DNA of 64,000 nucleotides from Flavobacteriales bacterium. Its GTDB lineage: Bacteria; Bacteroidota; Bacteroidia; Flavobacteriales_D; Crocinitomicaceae. Below are positions 37,117 through 46,572 of the stretch, in pieces. Location: NCBI GenBank assembly GCA_947460825.1, contig CANHHA010000013.1:1-64000 (forward strand), in the 5' to 3' direction. Position 1 is the first letter of the stretch. Each line of letters opens with the position of its first letter. The notes below the pieces were generated by a model, which did no database searches, was not told the origin of the DNA, and saw only the letters and a list, made by a program, of their open reading frames with translations. The translations under genes were made by a program, and so were the position numbers.

Positions 37117-38277
37117 ATGTTACTTAAATTTCTAATGGCACTCTTAGTTGGGTTAGGTGTATTTTTTGCCCAAGCACAATCCATGCGCATTGGACTTTTT
37201 CCAAACCAAAAATTCACAAAAATCAAATTCGCCAATGCACTAGACTCCTATTTCATCCTTGCGGATACTACCTTTATCGGTGTAATGGATCATTTTTCAT
37301 TCTGTGAGATTTCGAAAGGCACGAACGGTACGATGGATGTGGTATTCCAAGGAACAAAAACAATCGGTGTAAAAGAGGTGAAGATCATCGCTTCACAACG
37401 TGAAAAATCCTTGGAGATTTCCGGACTCTCACCGGGGATGAAAGCGCGAGCCTTTGAAGGAGATTTCCTTGTTCGTTCGGTTAATGGCGTCTTGTTAATG
37501 GTAAATCTAGTGGATTTAGAGACCTATTTAGAGGGGGTTGTGGAATCCGAGGCAGGTACGGGTCAAAAACTTGAATACTACAAAGTACAGGCGATTATTT
37601 CGAGAACCTTTGCTATGAAATCCAAACAGAAACATGTAAAGGAAGGCTTTGATTTGTGCAATCAGGTGCATTGTCAAGCATATTTACACAAACGAAATGG
37701 CGCCCCCATCATTGATTCTGCCATTAAAGCGACTCGAGGTCAGATCATGATACAACAAGATTCTTCATTCGCTCCAACTTTTTTTAGTGCAAATTGCGGA
37801 GGTCAAACATGCGAACCAAGTCATGTTTGGAATGCTTCTATCAGCGGGCTTTCTTCCTTTTGTGATACCTTTTGTATCTATACAAAGCAGGCCGCTTGGA
37901 CCAAACAGCTTCCGCTTTCACAATGGAAAAGTTATTTGGTAGAAAAGTATCATTATCCAATAGACGATTCGATCAGTGCTGCACTGATGGTAAACTGGAC
38001 GAGCAATACCCGGCCAGCATTCTTGTTTCATCCGGGTTATGGTATCCCAATGAGGGATATACGGGAACACTTTAATCTGAAGTCAGCATTTTTTTCCGTA
38101 AGTTCAGATGGAACGATGGTCACCTTGTCTGGAAAGGGTTACGGTCATGGAGTGGGCTTATGCCAAGAAGGGGCTATGAAAATGGCGAGGTTATCCTATT
38201 CGTATAACCAAATTTTGGGATTTTACTTCCCGTCTTATCATTTGTCGCTTATTGCTTCGGATTACCTTTTGGAATAA
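37117..38277 (+). CDS. SpoIID/LytB domain-containing exported protein
   Basis: The 386-residue protein has a Sec signal peptide (about 1-21, ending FAQAQ) and a SpoIID/LytB-type domain recognised by VDLETYLEGVVESEAG, YYKVQAIISRTFAMKS, ATRGQIMI, FFSANCGGQT and the late GKGYGHGVGLCQEGAM. SpoIID proteins cut or enhance cutting of peptidoglycan glycan strands; outside sporeformers the role is less clear. It is encoded last in the surE-lpxB run, fitting an envelope function. Its 3' end overlaps the convergent DivIC gene by 29 bases. Confidence 0.87.
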   Translation: MLLKFLMALLVGLGVFFAQAQSMRIGLFPNQKFTKIKFANALDSYFILADTTFIGVMDHFSFCEISKGTNGTMDVVFQGTKTIGVKEVKIIASQREKSLEISGLSPGMKARAFEGDFLVRSVNGVLLMVNLVDLETYLEGVVESEAGTGQKLEYYKVQAIISRTFAMKSKQKHVKEGFDLCNQVHCQAYLHKRNGAPIIDSAIKATRGQIMIQQDSSFAPTFFSANCGGQTCEPSHVWNASISGLSSFCDTFCIYTKQAAWTKQLPLSQWKSYLVEKYHYPIDDSISAALMVNWTSNTRPAFLFHPGYGIPMRDIREHFNLKSAFFSVSSDGTMVTLSGKGYGHGVGLCQEGAMKMARLSYSYNQILGFYFPSYHLSLIASDYLLE

Positions 38278-38566
38278 TAACAAAAATCTCCTCGTCTTTT
38301 TGCTTAAAGTACTTGGTCGATCGCGCATAGTGCTCGAGATACTGAGTTTTTTTTAAACGTTTCAAGGTGGCTCTACTTTCAATGACTTTTTGATGCATGA
38401 GCATGTTTTGTTCGGTTAATGCACTTCTTTTTCTTAAGTTGCTAATCATCGAAAAGACATCCATGTCATCTAAAAACAAGAGATAACTCACAAATAGGAA
38501 TGAGGTAATGATGTACTTGTTTTTTAGGTATTTAGGTATTTTCACCTCATAAAAATACACAATCAT
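38249..38566 (-). CDS. septum formation initiator, DivIC/FtsB-like
   Basis: This 105-residue cell-division protein has a short cytoplasmic N terminus, one membrane segment (about 16-34, YIITSFLFVSYLLFL), a coiled coil (about 45-80) and the ending YYARSTKYF-like/DEEIFVIIP, matching Bacteroidota DivIC/FtsB homologues that bridge FtsQ and FtsL in the divisome. The ATG at 38566 sits two bases from the upstream terminator hairpin; a GTG at 38545 gives VKIPKYLKNKYII, which matches the usual family N terminus better and may be the true start. It overlaps the SpoIID-like gene tail to tail. Confidence 0.8.
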   Translation of the reverse strand: MIVYFYEVKIPKYLKNKYIITSFLFVSYLLFLDDMDVFSMISNLRKRSALTEQNMLMHQKVIESRATLKRLKKTQYLEHYARSTKYFKQKDEEIFVIIPKGNPKQ

Positions 38567-38567
38567 T

Positions 38568-38598
38568 AAAAATGCCACTCGTTGGAATGGCATTTTTT
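38568..38598 (-). terminator. rho-independent terminator before DivIC
   Basis: Inverted arms AAAAATGCCA and TGGCATTTTT enclose a 10-base loop and give a T-run on both strands. It lies 29 bases after the stop of the 379-residue exported protein gene and directly abuts the first possible DivIC start, so it separates the two genes or attenuates read-through. Confidence 0.75.
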
Positions 38599-38626
38599 AT
38601 TAATGTGACAATGTTAACAGCAATCC

Positions 38627-39766
38627 TTATTCTTGACAACTATTAAATGACTTCCTGTAAAATGTTGCAAATTCAGTGTCATCAATCAAAAACGGTTCAA
38701 CAATGGAAAGCAACTTACAAGCTTCTTTCGGATTTTGATTGTCCCTGGTTTTCATGAGTTCAGCCACTTTCATCGCGCCTAATTTCAATACTTTAAGATC
38801 TACGTTAGAAAGGATGATTTCATTCCCTTGATCATCTTTATATTTAGAACCATATGCTGTTTTCTCATCTAGGTTGACAAATTTTTTCAATTTTTGAATT
38901 TCTGTTGTCCAAAGTAGGGTAGACCCTTTGGTATCTTTTTTTTGATATTTGAAACAACCTTGAAACAAGCTTGCACACACTGGTGCTGCACTCGCTTGTG
39001 TATAAAAGTCAATGTACTCTACCAATTGATCATAACTGTCTGGGTTAGCTTTTGGGTCAGCATCATAATGAACCGCAATGTTTTCGTTAAACAAGTATTG
39101 TTGGAGTTCATCCAAAAAACGCTGGTGTTCGTCATCCCCAATTACTCCGTTTTTATCAAGTTCCTTTGCGGCAGCAAATGCAGAAATACAATCTTCCATG
39201 GCGGTTTCAAATCGTGATTCAGGATTACCTGTTTTAATTACCCCTAAATATCCTTTGGCAAGAAATAGGTTTGGTGTTGGATCATTGACGTACTTTGATT
39301 TAACCACATATTCGGATGATTTTTCAACAAGTTTAACATAATTTGGTGTCGGTTTTTGTGCATAAAGTGCTGCGAGTTCGGGAAAAAGACTTCGTACCGA
39401 TATAAAATCCTCAATTTCACCACTTACTTCATTTTCATCTTCACCGGAAATTGCAACAACCGTTAATGCGATGCTGTAATTACCTAATTTACTAAATGAA
39501 ATTTTGATTTTTTCTCCAGTTAATGTTGTACCTTTTACTACGTCCCATCCTTTTCCGGGCTCAGACATTCCGTTTATGGTCCAAGTGTATGTTTTTTTGC
39601 CCTCTAGCGCTGTTTTAAGAGTGCTCTTAATTTCAACCGTATTTTCTGGTTTGATTTCACCGTTCAAGGCTGGCTCTACCAATCTTTTGTTGGCTGAAAA
39701 TGTAATGTCTTGTGCCAGAAAGAGTTTAGAGGCAACAAGTAGCGTGAATATAAGTGGATATTTCAT
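38627..39766 (-). CDS. exported protein of unknown function
   Basis: From ATG 39766 the protein has 379 residues with a Sec signal peptide (MKYPLIFTLLVASKLFLAQ). Residues about 20-130 are beta-rich and look like a PKD/Ig-like unit (YTWTING...NYSIALTVVAISG). Residues about 140-379 are helical and repeat-like, resembling a TPR-type scaffold. I do not recognise a named family. It should be periplasmic or secreted; there is no T9SS sorting domain at the C terminus. A longer frame up to 39814 would start upstream of the signal peptide and is rejected. Confidence 0.75.
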   Translation of the reverse strand: MKYPLIFTLLVASKLFLAQDITFSANKRLVEPALNGEIKPENTVEIKSTLKTALEGKKTYTWTINGMSEPGKGWDVVKGTTLTGEKIKISFSKLGNYSIALTVVAISGEDENEVSGEIEDFISVRSLFPELAALYAQKPTPNYVKLVEKSSEYVVKSKYVNDPTPNLFLAKGYLGVIKTGNPESRFETAMEDCISAFAAAKELDKNGVIGDDEHQRFLDELQQYLFNENIAVHYDADPKANPDSYDQLVEYIDFYTQASAAPVCASLFQGCFKYQKKDTKGSTLLWTTEIQKLKKFVNLDEKTAYGSKYKDDQGNEIILSNVDLKVLKLGAMKVAELMKTRDNQNPKEACKLLSIVEPFLIDDTEFATFYRKSFNSCQE

Positions 39767-39815
39767 ACAATAATAGTTTCTAAGATGTTCCCAAATTTTA
39801 TGCCGAAAATACAAT

Positions 39816-41906
39816 TTAATTGTGACTTTTCATGAGTAGATTTAAGATTTCAATAGCAGCCTCGGAAAGTTTGGTGCCGGGACCATAGATTCCAAAGACC
39901 CCTGCATCGAATAAGTAGTCGTAGTCATTTTTAGGAATTACCCCACCAACCACAACTATGATGTCTTTTCTCCCTTGTTCCGCTAATGAATTAATTAATG
40001 AGGGTACAAGTGTTTTATGACCTGCCGCCAACGAGGAAACACCTACGACATGAACATCATTTTCAATGGCTTGTTTAGCAACCTCCTGAGGTGTTTGAAA
40101 AAGTGGACCCATATCCACATCAAAGCCAATATCTGCAAAGGCTGTGGCTATGATTTTAGCACCTCGGTCATGACCGTCTTGCCCCATCTTAGCAACGAGT
40201 ATTCTAGGGCGCCTGCCTTCTAAGGTTGAAAAAGACTCACAACGTATTTGTGCATCTTTAAATGTGGGATCGTTCATAGCAATGGATTTATATACGCCGG
40301 ATATTGTTTTTATGTGCGCTTCGTATCTTCCGAAAACACGCTCAAGAGCCAGTGATATTTCTCCCAAGGTACATCGAGCAATGGCGCATTCAACAGCGAT
40401 TTCCAACAGATTCTCAGATGTCACAGCCGCAGCTTCTAATTGTTTTAACAGCGCGGAAGCCCGGGTATTGTCACGGCTGATTTTTAATTGGTGTAGTTGT
40501 TCGATTTGTTGCAAGCGTACTTTACTATTATCGACTTCTAATAGATCAATTTCCGTTTCTTCCGAGGATTGAAAGCGGTTTACTCCAACGATAATTTCTT
40601 GTTCGGCATCAATTTTCGCTTGTTTTAGCGCTGCCGCTTCTTCTATTTTTAGTTTAGGATTGCCCTTGGAAATAGCCATAGACATACCGCCAATTTCCTC
40701 AATTTCCCCCATCAATGAACGCGCCTCGGCAATAAGCTGATCCGTTAGGTATTCAATGTATTGACTCCCTCCAAAGGGATCTATGAACTGTGTTACTCCG
40801 GATTCTAAAGCGATAAACAATTGGGTATTCCGTGCAATGCGCGCTGAAAAATCGGTAGGCAGCGCAATGGCTTCATCCAATGAATTAGTATGCAGGGATT
40901 GAGTTCCTCCAAATACAGCTGCATATGCTTCAATCGTAGTACGAGTGACGTTATTAAAGGGGTCTTGCTCGGTTAAGGACCACCCTGAAGTTTGACAATG
41001 TGCTCTAAGAATCTTAGACTTTTCGTTCTTAGGTTTAAACTCCGAAACGATTTCTGCCCAAAGTTCTCTTCCAGCGCGCAGCTTAGCCACTTCAATCGGA
41101 AAATTCATACCAATCGCCCAGAAAAAACTCAGTCTTGGGGCAAATTCGTCAATGGTTAACCCCGCTTTAATTCCCGTTCGTATATATTCTAAGCCGTCTG
41201 CTAAGGTAAAGGCTAATTCTTGCGCTGCGGTTGCGCCCGCCTCGTGCATGTGATACCCAGAGATTGAAATGCTATTGAACTTAGGCATGTTCGTGGAGGT
41301 ATACTTGAATATATCCGCAATAATGCGCATGGAGGGTTCGGGTGGGTAGATATAGGTATTTCTAACCATAAATTCTTTGAGAATATCGTTTTGGATTGTC
41401 CCCGAAAGTTCGGATATCGCTACGCCTTGTTCTATGGCTGCTCCAATGTAAAATGCAAGAATCGGAATTACAGCCCCGTTCATGGTCATAGACACAGACA
41501 TTTCGTGCAGTGGGATACCATCGAATAGCCGTTTCATGTCCTCGATCGAATCAATAGCAACCCCCGCTTTACCCACGTCGCCAGTTACCCTTGGGTGATC
41601 GGAATCATACCCCCGGTGAGTGGGTAGATCAAAGGCGACAGACAATCCCTTTTGCCCCGCTGCAAGATTTTTTCTGTAGAAAGCATTGGATTCTTCAGCC
41701 GTCGAAAATCCTGCGTACTGACGTATCGTCCAAGGTCGGATCGTATACATGGAAGCGTAAGGACCTCGTCTAAAGGGTGCAAGACCTGCCTGTTGATGTT
41801 GAATTTCTATGGCAGGTGGAAGATCTGGGATCTCAATTCCATCAATGAGGTTAGCCGCGGTGCCGCTTGCTGCTGAATTCGTTAAATAGTGTATCCAATT
41901 CGACAT
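39816..41906 (-). CDS. scpA: methylmalonyl-CoA mutase, large (B12-binding) subunit
   Basis: The enzyme interconverts succinyl-CoA and (R)-methylmalonyl-CoA with adenosylcobalamin. From ATG 41906 it has 696 residues: a catalytic TIM barrel (about 30-560, with [18 protein letters not shown] and [12 protein letters not shown]) and a C-terminal B12 domain with the base-off DxHxxG motif in [13 protein letters not shown]. The small subunit gene ends one base before this ATG (TAACATG), so they form a two-gene operon. The in-frame extension to 41999 runs inside the small-subunit gene and is rejected. It links to propionate or branched-chain/odd-chain catabolism. Confidence 0.96.
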   Translation of the reverse strand: MSNWIHYLTNSAASGTAANLIDGIEIPDLPPAIEIQHQQAGLAPFRRGPYASMYTIRPWTIRQYAGFSTAEESNAFYRKNLAAGQKGLSVAFDLPTHRGYDSDHPRVTGDVGKAGVAIDSIEDMKRLFDGIPLHEMSVSMTMNGAVIPILAFYIGAAIEQGVAISELSGTIQNDILKEFMVRNTYIYPPEPSMRIIADIFKYTSTNMPKFNSISISGYHMHEAGATAAQELAFTLADGLEYIRTGIKAGLTIDEFAPRLSFFWAIGMNFPIEVAKLRAGRELWAEIVSEFKPKNEKSKILRAHCQTSGWSLTEQDPFNNVTRTTIEAYAAVFGGTQSLHTNSLDEAIALPTDFSARIARNTQLFIALESGVTQFIDPFGGSQYIEYLTDQLIAEARSLMGEIEEIGGMSMAISKGNPKLKIEEAAALKQAKIDAEQEIIVGVNRFQSSEETEIDLLEVDNSKVRLQQIEQLHQLKISRDNTRASALLKQLEAAAVTSENLLEIAVECAIARCTLGEISLALERVFGRYEAHIKTISGVYKSIAMNDPTFKDAQIRCESFSTLEGRRPRILVAKMGQDGHDRGAKIIATAFADIGFDVDMGPLFQTPQEVAKQAIENDVHVVGVSSLAAGHKTLVPSLINSLAEQGRKDIIVVVGGVIPKNDYDYLFDAGVFGIYGPGTKLSEAAIEILNLLMKSHN

Positions 41907-41907
41907 G

Positions 41908-43068
41908 TTAGTTCGTTTCAAAAAATAAATAAGGAAGTCCAAATGCACCAATCTGCGGAGTCTTACTCTTGCGGTTCTCACCTGTGGTATACAGATCATT
42001 TATTCCAATGAATCGGTCGCTTTGATCATTTATTCTTTGGATTCTGCAGGCGATGGTTGCCTCTACGGATTCTTTTAAACGGTCTTCAAACGCATCCGGC
42101 CATGCCAGTGCATCCCAAACCTTGTTGCATAGTTGATGTACCAAGTGCGTTGCGATATGGCTGCCCTTGATCAGCCCATGAAACCAATCTAAATGAGCTT
42201 CTTCCTTTAATAGGTGACCAATATTTACGGCCATTCTACGTGACAGTGCTGTGGAATTTGCTGTGAACATGGCATCATATGGGGGAATGCAGAGTTGATT
42301 TACTCCGGCCACTAGCGCGCAAAGGGCTTCTGAAGATTGCCGTATCTGATTCGTGTGTAATTCTTCATGGGATTTATTTCTCCAACCAAGCCTCGCTCTG
42401 AGGGTGATGTTTAAATCCATTCGATTGTGCTTCGTTAACAATGCTTCACACAGCCAGTGGAAAGCAGTAATTTTTGCCGCCTCAATCATAAAATTCTCCC
42501 CAACCCCCAATTCAATCACAAGGGGCGCGTTTTTCGGAAGAACGCTTAATTGCTGTACGAGTTGTTGGCAAACAAATGAAAGTTCTTGCCATGCATTTGA
42601 ACCGATCGCATTCATTGAAAAGCCATCAATACGTTGCACAGTATCGGTCCCATGGCCCATAAACTCTACCGTGAAATTCTTAGGATTGTTTTCGCCGATC
42701 CAATGATTGATTATTAAGAGTTCCTCCGGATTTGAAATGATTATACGGGTTTGTATGTATTCAAACATCACCCCCTTGAAAAGTTCATGGAGGTCTGGAA
42801 GGATATCCCAACACAGGATTAATCCTTGAGTCCCTTGATTCAAATCTTGTAAGATTTCTCGGTTGCTTTCTATAGAATCGATGACCTTATAAAAACTAAA
42901 AAACGTCAAATCAGCATGATACTTCAATGAAAAATCAAAGGAGGGTAGGAGCGTGTTGTTATCGGTGAACTCCCAGCGCAAATCTTCAATTTCTGAGTGA
43001 AACGTACGTAATTCGCTTGATTTAAGTTCCTTTTTCAGTTGATTAACCCATTCTTCTTGTAGTGACAT
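41908..43068 (-). CDS. mutA: methylmalonyl-CoA mutase, small subunit (short form)
   Basis: This 386-residue protein matches the barrel part of the small subunit, which has lost catalytic residues and supports the large subunit in the heterodimer. Recognisable parts are [15 protein letters not shown] at the N terminus, [21 protein letters not shown] and [16 protein letters not shown]. It is much shorter than classic small subunits of about 600 residues and lacks the C-terminal B12-like domain. No frameshift or broken end is visible, so the shortness looks native. A -7 box TATCTTTG lies 16 bases before the ATG. Confidence 0.88.
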   Translation of the reverse strand: MSLQEEWVNQLKKELKSSELRTFHSEIEDLRWEFTDNNTLLPSFDFSLKYHADLTFFSFYKVIDSIESNREILQDLNQGTQGLILCWDILPDLHELFKGVMFEYIQTRIIISNPEELLIINHWIGENNPKNFTVEFMGHGTDTVQRIDGFSMNAIGSNAWQELSFVCQQLVQQLSVLPKNAPLVIELGVGENFMIEAAKITAFHWLCEALLTKHNRMDLNITLRARLGWRNKSHEELHTNQIRQSSEALCALVAGVNQLCIPPYDAMFTANSTALSRRMAVNIGHLLKEEAHLDWFHGLIKGSHIATHLVHQLCNKVWDALAWPDAFEDRLKESVEATIACRIQRINDQSDRFIGINDLYTTGENRKSKTPQIGAFGLPYLFFETN

Positions 43069-43084
43069 AGTTGAAATCTTGACC

Positions 43085-43092
43085 CAAAGATA
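43085..43092 (-). promoter_or_regulatory. -7 promoter box of the methylmalonyl-CoA mutase operon
   Basis: TATCTTTG on the minus strand fits TAnnTTTG, 16 bases upstream of the mutA ATG. A TTTTG lies 25 bases further upstream (43122-43118), slightly beyond usual spacing. Confidence 0.55.
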
Positions 43093-43138
43093 CCATTCTT
43101 AGACATTTTATTGAAAACAAAAGATGGAAAGAAATCCC

Positions 43139-43146
43139 TATCTTTG
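43139..43146 (+). promoter_or_regulatory. -7 promoter box of the lipoprotein/PorV-like/HHH operon
   Basis: TATCTTTG on the plus strand is the same octamer as the divergent mutA box and ends nine bases before ATG 43156. It supports that start over the TTG at 43111. Confidence 0.6.
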
Positions 43147-43155
43147 TTATCCCTA

Positions 43156-43587
43156 ATGAGATCTTACCTACTAATTGGTTCCGTAATTTGGTGCTTTACC
43201 GCATGTTCGTTATCGGCTAAACAGGAGAAATCCTTAAACCGAGCAATCATTCAATATCAAAATGCATACAATAAGGAATTAACAATTCTTGAGGTATCGC
43301 AAACGCATCCGTGTATTATTGACGCCCATTTATCGGATACAGCAGGCTTAAAAAAGTTGTTTATTCACCATGAGCAAACCATTAATAATTTCTCGATTAT
43401 AAGCATTGTGAAGCGAGGGGAGCAGATGAAGGTTAAGTTATCATTTGATTATCTATCTTCTAATACCCAAACGAATTCCTCAAAGAAAATAATTTATGCG
43501 TTATCTTCGAATCTCGGGGAATCCTGGTTTTTTTTGGAGGCAAAGTATCTTAAATATGTGGATTGTAGTCGTTTTAAAAACAATTAA
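43156..43587 (+). CDS. hypothetical lipoprotein heading the PorV-like/HHH operon
   Basis: From ATG 43156 the protein has 143 residues. The signal peptide MRSYLLIGSVIWCFTAC ends in a lipobox with the lipidated Cys at about 17. The mature part is mixed alpha/beta and has no family I recognise. The earlier TTG at 43111 lies upstream of the promoter box. The next gene's ATG follows its stop codon without any gap, so it is the first gene of a three-gene operon with two outer-membrane-type proteins. Confidence 0.72.
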   Translation: MRSYLLIGSVIWCFTACSLSAKQEKSLNRAIIQYQNAYNKELTILEVSQTHPCIIDAHLSDTAGLKKLFIHHEQTINNFSIISIVKRGEQMKVKLSFDYLSSNTQTNSSKKIIYALSSNLGESWFFLEAKYLKYVDCSRFKNN

Positions 43588-44397
43588 ATGGTGCGAATAA
43601 TTTTAATAGGGCTGCTAATTTCCGGATATGCGATGGGGCAAGGTTGGGCTCCCGCCGGTGGTCGTTCACGCGCCATGGGCGATGCCTCGGTAACGCTTCA
43701 GGATGTGTGGGCATACCATCACAATCCGGCTGCATTGGTTGGTGTTACTAAATTTGGTATTGGTATTTCTTATGAGAATAGGTTTTTGCTGAAGGAATTA
43801 CAAACACAATCAGTTGCTCTTGCTGTGCCATTAAAAAAAGGCGTAATCTCTGGAGGTGCACAAAGTTTTGGGTACGCTCAATTCAGAACCATTAAAGCCG
43901 GTTTGGGGTATAGTCTTAAGTTGTCTGAGATTTTTGGATTAGGGGTTCAAATGAATCTGCATCAGTTTCGCATTGGCCAAGGATATGGGAATGCCGTAAG
44001 GGCCACAGGTGAGGCGGGCGTTTTAGCTCACATAAATCCAAAATGGCTCCTGGGGTTTTCCATAGTGAATTTTTCTCGGGTTCAATTGAGCGAGTACCAA
44101 GAAGATCGGCTTACCACGGTCATGCGCTTAGGGTCTTCTTATAGATTTTCAAATAAACTTTTGGTGTGTGTGGAAGGCGAGAAACATGTCGATTTTCCCC
44201 TTCGAGGTAAAGCAGGATTGGAATATGCGCCCATGGATAACCTATGCTTTCGCTCTGGATTTTCCACCCAACCCATTGAAATTAATGCAGGCTGTGGTTA
44301 TGCGTTTAAAGGGGTTTATTTCTTGGATTTCGGATCCGCGTATACGCAGCAGCTCGGCTGGTCGCCCAATGTTTCATTTACTTATCGCTTGAAATGA
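43588..44397 (+). CDS. PorV/PorQ-like outer-membrane beta-barrel protein
   Basis: The 269-residue protein has a signal peptide (about 1-17, ending YAMGQ) and the N-terminal pattern GRSRAMGDASVTLQDVWAYHHNPAALVG seen in PorV/PorQ-type proteins (here only part: GRSRAMGDAS then HHNPAAL), followed by alternating strands to an aromatic end typical of outer-membrane barrels. PorV shuttles cargo in the T9SS, but this protein is smaller than PorV (about 380-400 residues), so a distinct role is likely. It overlaps the next gene by four bases (ATGA), implying a physical partnership with the HHH-barrel protein. Confidence 0.78.
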   Translation: MVRIILIGLLISGYAMGQGWAPAGGRSRAMGDASVTLQDVWAYHHNPAALVGVTKFGIGISYENRFLLKELQTQSVALAVPLKKGVISGGAQSFGYAQFRTIKAGLGYSLKLSEIFGLGVQMNLHQFRIGQGYGNAVRATGEAGVLAHINPKWLLGFSIVNFSRVQLSEYQEDRLTTVMRLGSSYRFSNKLLVCVEGEKHVDFPLRGKAGLEYAPMDNLCFRSGFSTQPIEINAGCGYAFKGVYFLDFGSAYTQQLGWSPNVSFTYRLK

Positions 44398-46484
44398 AGT
44401 ACTTCCTAGTAGTCCTTGGATGTATTTTGTTTTCGTTGAGTGGCTTGTTGGCACAGGATAAATCTGAAATCATACAACAGCGCATCGAATTTATTTCTGA
44501 ACGGTTTCAATCTGAAAATATAGACCTAACCAATATCATTGAGCAATTAGATTTTTATTTTGAGCATCCCATCAATTTGAATTTCACCGATGGCCTTGAA
44601 TTGGAAGAGCTTGGCTTACTTACTTCGGTTCAAATTAGTGATTTGGTACTACATCGCAAGTTATTCGGCAAGTTCATTTCCATTTATGAACTGCAAACTT
44701 TAAGCTATTGGGATTTGGAGACCATACAGTTAGTTAGGCCTTTTATTCGAGTAGATGACAAATTAGATAATATACACATTACATTAAAGGAGGCTCTTGA
44801 ACAGGGAAAATATGAAGTGTTTTTACGCTATCAACCAACGGTTGAGCGAAAACAAGGGTATGACAAGGTTCCAGATTCAATCCTTCAAACTAGTAATAAT
44901 TATTACTACGGGAGTAGCGATCGACTTTACACCCGCTGGCGGTATACTTACAAAACAAATATCAGCATTGGTGTAACTGCGGAAAAGGACGCCGGAGAAC
45001 AATTTTTTAGGGGTGCTCAAAAAAATGGGTTTGATTTTTATTCGGCCCATGTCTTTTTCAAGGGAGGAAAATATGTACGAGGGGTAGCGTTGGGTGATTA
45101 TCAGGTTCAAATCGGTCAAGGTGTTGGATTTTGGTCAAGTTATGCTTTTGGTAAAACGGCGGATATTGCAACGGCCAAACGAACGGCTATTCCGCTGCGG
45201 GCCTATACCTCGGTAGATGAAAGTAGATTCATGCGTGGAGCAGCCATAGAGTTGGGGTATAAGAATTTAGGATTACTCTTATTCTCTTCCAGTAAGAAAG
45301 TAGATGCCAATTCGATTGCTGATTCTACGGTGGATGATTTGGAGTTTATTTCAACACTCGATTTATCAGGATTGCACCGCACTAATCGCGAAATATCCAA
45401 AATGAATGGACTTCGAGAAAATATTCTTGGGGCCAACCTTAGCCTTAAAAAAGGACTTTTTAAGGTAGGTTTATCTGGTGTGTATCAAGGATATGATAAG
45501 CCTTACATAAAAGACGTTAAAGTGTACAATCAGTTTGATTTTCGGGGTCAGCATCATGTAAATACAGGACTAGATTACTCCTACAACTACAAGAATATCG
45601 CCCTGTTTGGTGAAGTATCTAAAGCCTTTAACGAGCAATTAACATCATGGAATTCGGGGTGGGCAATGATGCATGGCGCCTTGATCTCATTAGATTCTAA
45701 GGTGAGCATGGGGTTGATTTACCGGGATTATCAACGGGATTTTTATTCGTTTTATAACGCGGGGTTTTCAGAGGGGAGCAATACCCAAAACGAAAAAGGA
45801 TTGTATGCCGGATTGAAAATGAAGTTTAATCCAGCATGGAGCTTGAATGCATACATGGATGTTTTTAAGTTTCCTTGGATGAAATTTGGGGTGGACGCCC
45901 CGAGTCAAGGGCATGAGTTTTTAATTCAGCCGGTCTATAAACCAAATAAAATATTTGAGATTTATTTCAGATTCAGACAGCAATTACGAGAGAGAAATAG
46001 TTCTGTGTATGCGGGAGCCGTAACGCCAATTGAAGCATTTGTACAGCGTAATTATCGATTAAATCTCTCCTATGTGATCAGTGAGGCGTTCACCTTTAAG
46101 AGTAGGATAGAATTTCTTACCATTAACAGCCAGAGTAAAGGGTTTCAACACGGAATGCTCATTACGCAAGATTTACTATGGAAACCGAAAAGTTCACCAA
46201 TAGACCTAGCAATTCGATATGCCTTATTTGATACGGATGGGTACGATACCCGTATTTATTCTTTTGAGAACAATGCCTTGTATGTATTTGCCGTTCCTGC
46301 ATATTACAATCAGGGCAGTAGGGCATATGTGTTGTTAAGATATTCGTTTTTAAGGCATTGTGATCTTTGGATTCGATATGGGGTGTTTTTGTATAACAAT
46401 AGATTTGTTACTAGTTCAGGGGCTGAACAGATTAATGGGAGTCGGAAATCCGACCTTGTAATTCAATTGAGAATTTCTTTGTAA
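44394..46484 (+). CDS. helix-hairpin-helix protein with predicted outer-membrane barrel
   Basis: This 696-residue exported protein has a signal peptide (about 1-20, ending GLLAQ), an N-terminal region (about 45-125) that looks like a ComEA-type helix-hairpin-helix pair (LEELGLLTSVQISDLVL, then SIYELQTLSYWDLETIQL and RPFI), and about 550 residues of beta-strand-rich sequence ending in an aromatic/hydrophobic terminal strand (LVIQLRISL), as in outer-membrane barrels. HHH pairs usually contact DNA backbone. Here the hairpin glycines are partly replaced, so DNA binding is not assured. It is co-translated with the PorV-like gene. The function is unknown. Confidence 0.75.
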   Translation: MKYFLVVLGCILFSLSGLLAQDKSEIIQQRIEFISERFQSENIDLTNIIEQLDFYFEHPINLNFTDGLELEELGLLTSVQISDLVLHRKLFGKFISIYELQTLSYWDLETIQLVRPFIRVDDKLDNIHITLKEALEQGKYEVFLRYQPTVERKQGYDKVPDSILQTSNNYYYGSSDRLYTRWRYTYKTNISIGVTAEKDAGEQFFRGAQKNGFDFYSAHVFFKGGKYVRGVALGDYQVQIGQGVGFWSSYAFGKTADIATAKRTAIPLRAYTSVDESRFMRGAAIELGYKNLGLLLFSSSKKVDANSIADSTVDDLEFISTLDLSGLHRTNREISKMNGLRENILGANLSLKKGLFKVGLSGVYQGYDKPYIKDVKVYNQFDFRGQHHVNTGLDYSYNYKNIALFGEVSKAFNEQLTSWNSGWAMMHGALISLDSKVSMGLIYRDYQRDFYSFYNAGFSEGSNTQNEKGLYAGLKMKFNPAWSLNAYMDVFKFPWMKFGVDAPSQGHEFLIQPVYKPNKIFEIYFRFRQQLRERNSSVYAGAVTPIEAFVQRNYRLNLSYVISEAFTFKSRIEFLTINSQSKGFQHGMLITQDLLWKPKSSPIDLAIRYALFDTDGYDTRIYSFENNALYVFAVPAYYNQGSRAYVLLRYSFLRHCDLWIRYGVFLYNNRFVTSSGAEQINGSRKSDLVIQLRISL

Positions 46485-46572
46485 TTTTTTTTGTTACGAA
46501 TTTAGAGGATGTGCGTTATTCAAAATAACAGGACTGCAAGCCTGTATTGTTTAACCCTAAATCTAAGTAATT

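Noticed and set aside
41907-41999. 31-residue N-terminal extension of the methylmalonyl-CoA mutase large subunit
   Set aside because: It lies wholly inside the small-subunit gene; ATG 41906 one base after the small-subunit stop gives the family N terminus.
46528-46545. Hairpin ACAGG...CCTGT before the sigma factor gene
   Set aside because: Only five base pairs with an eight-base loop and no T-run; not distinguishable from chance.
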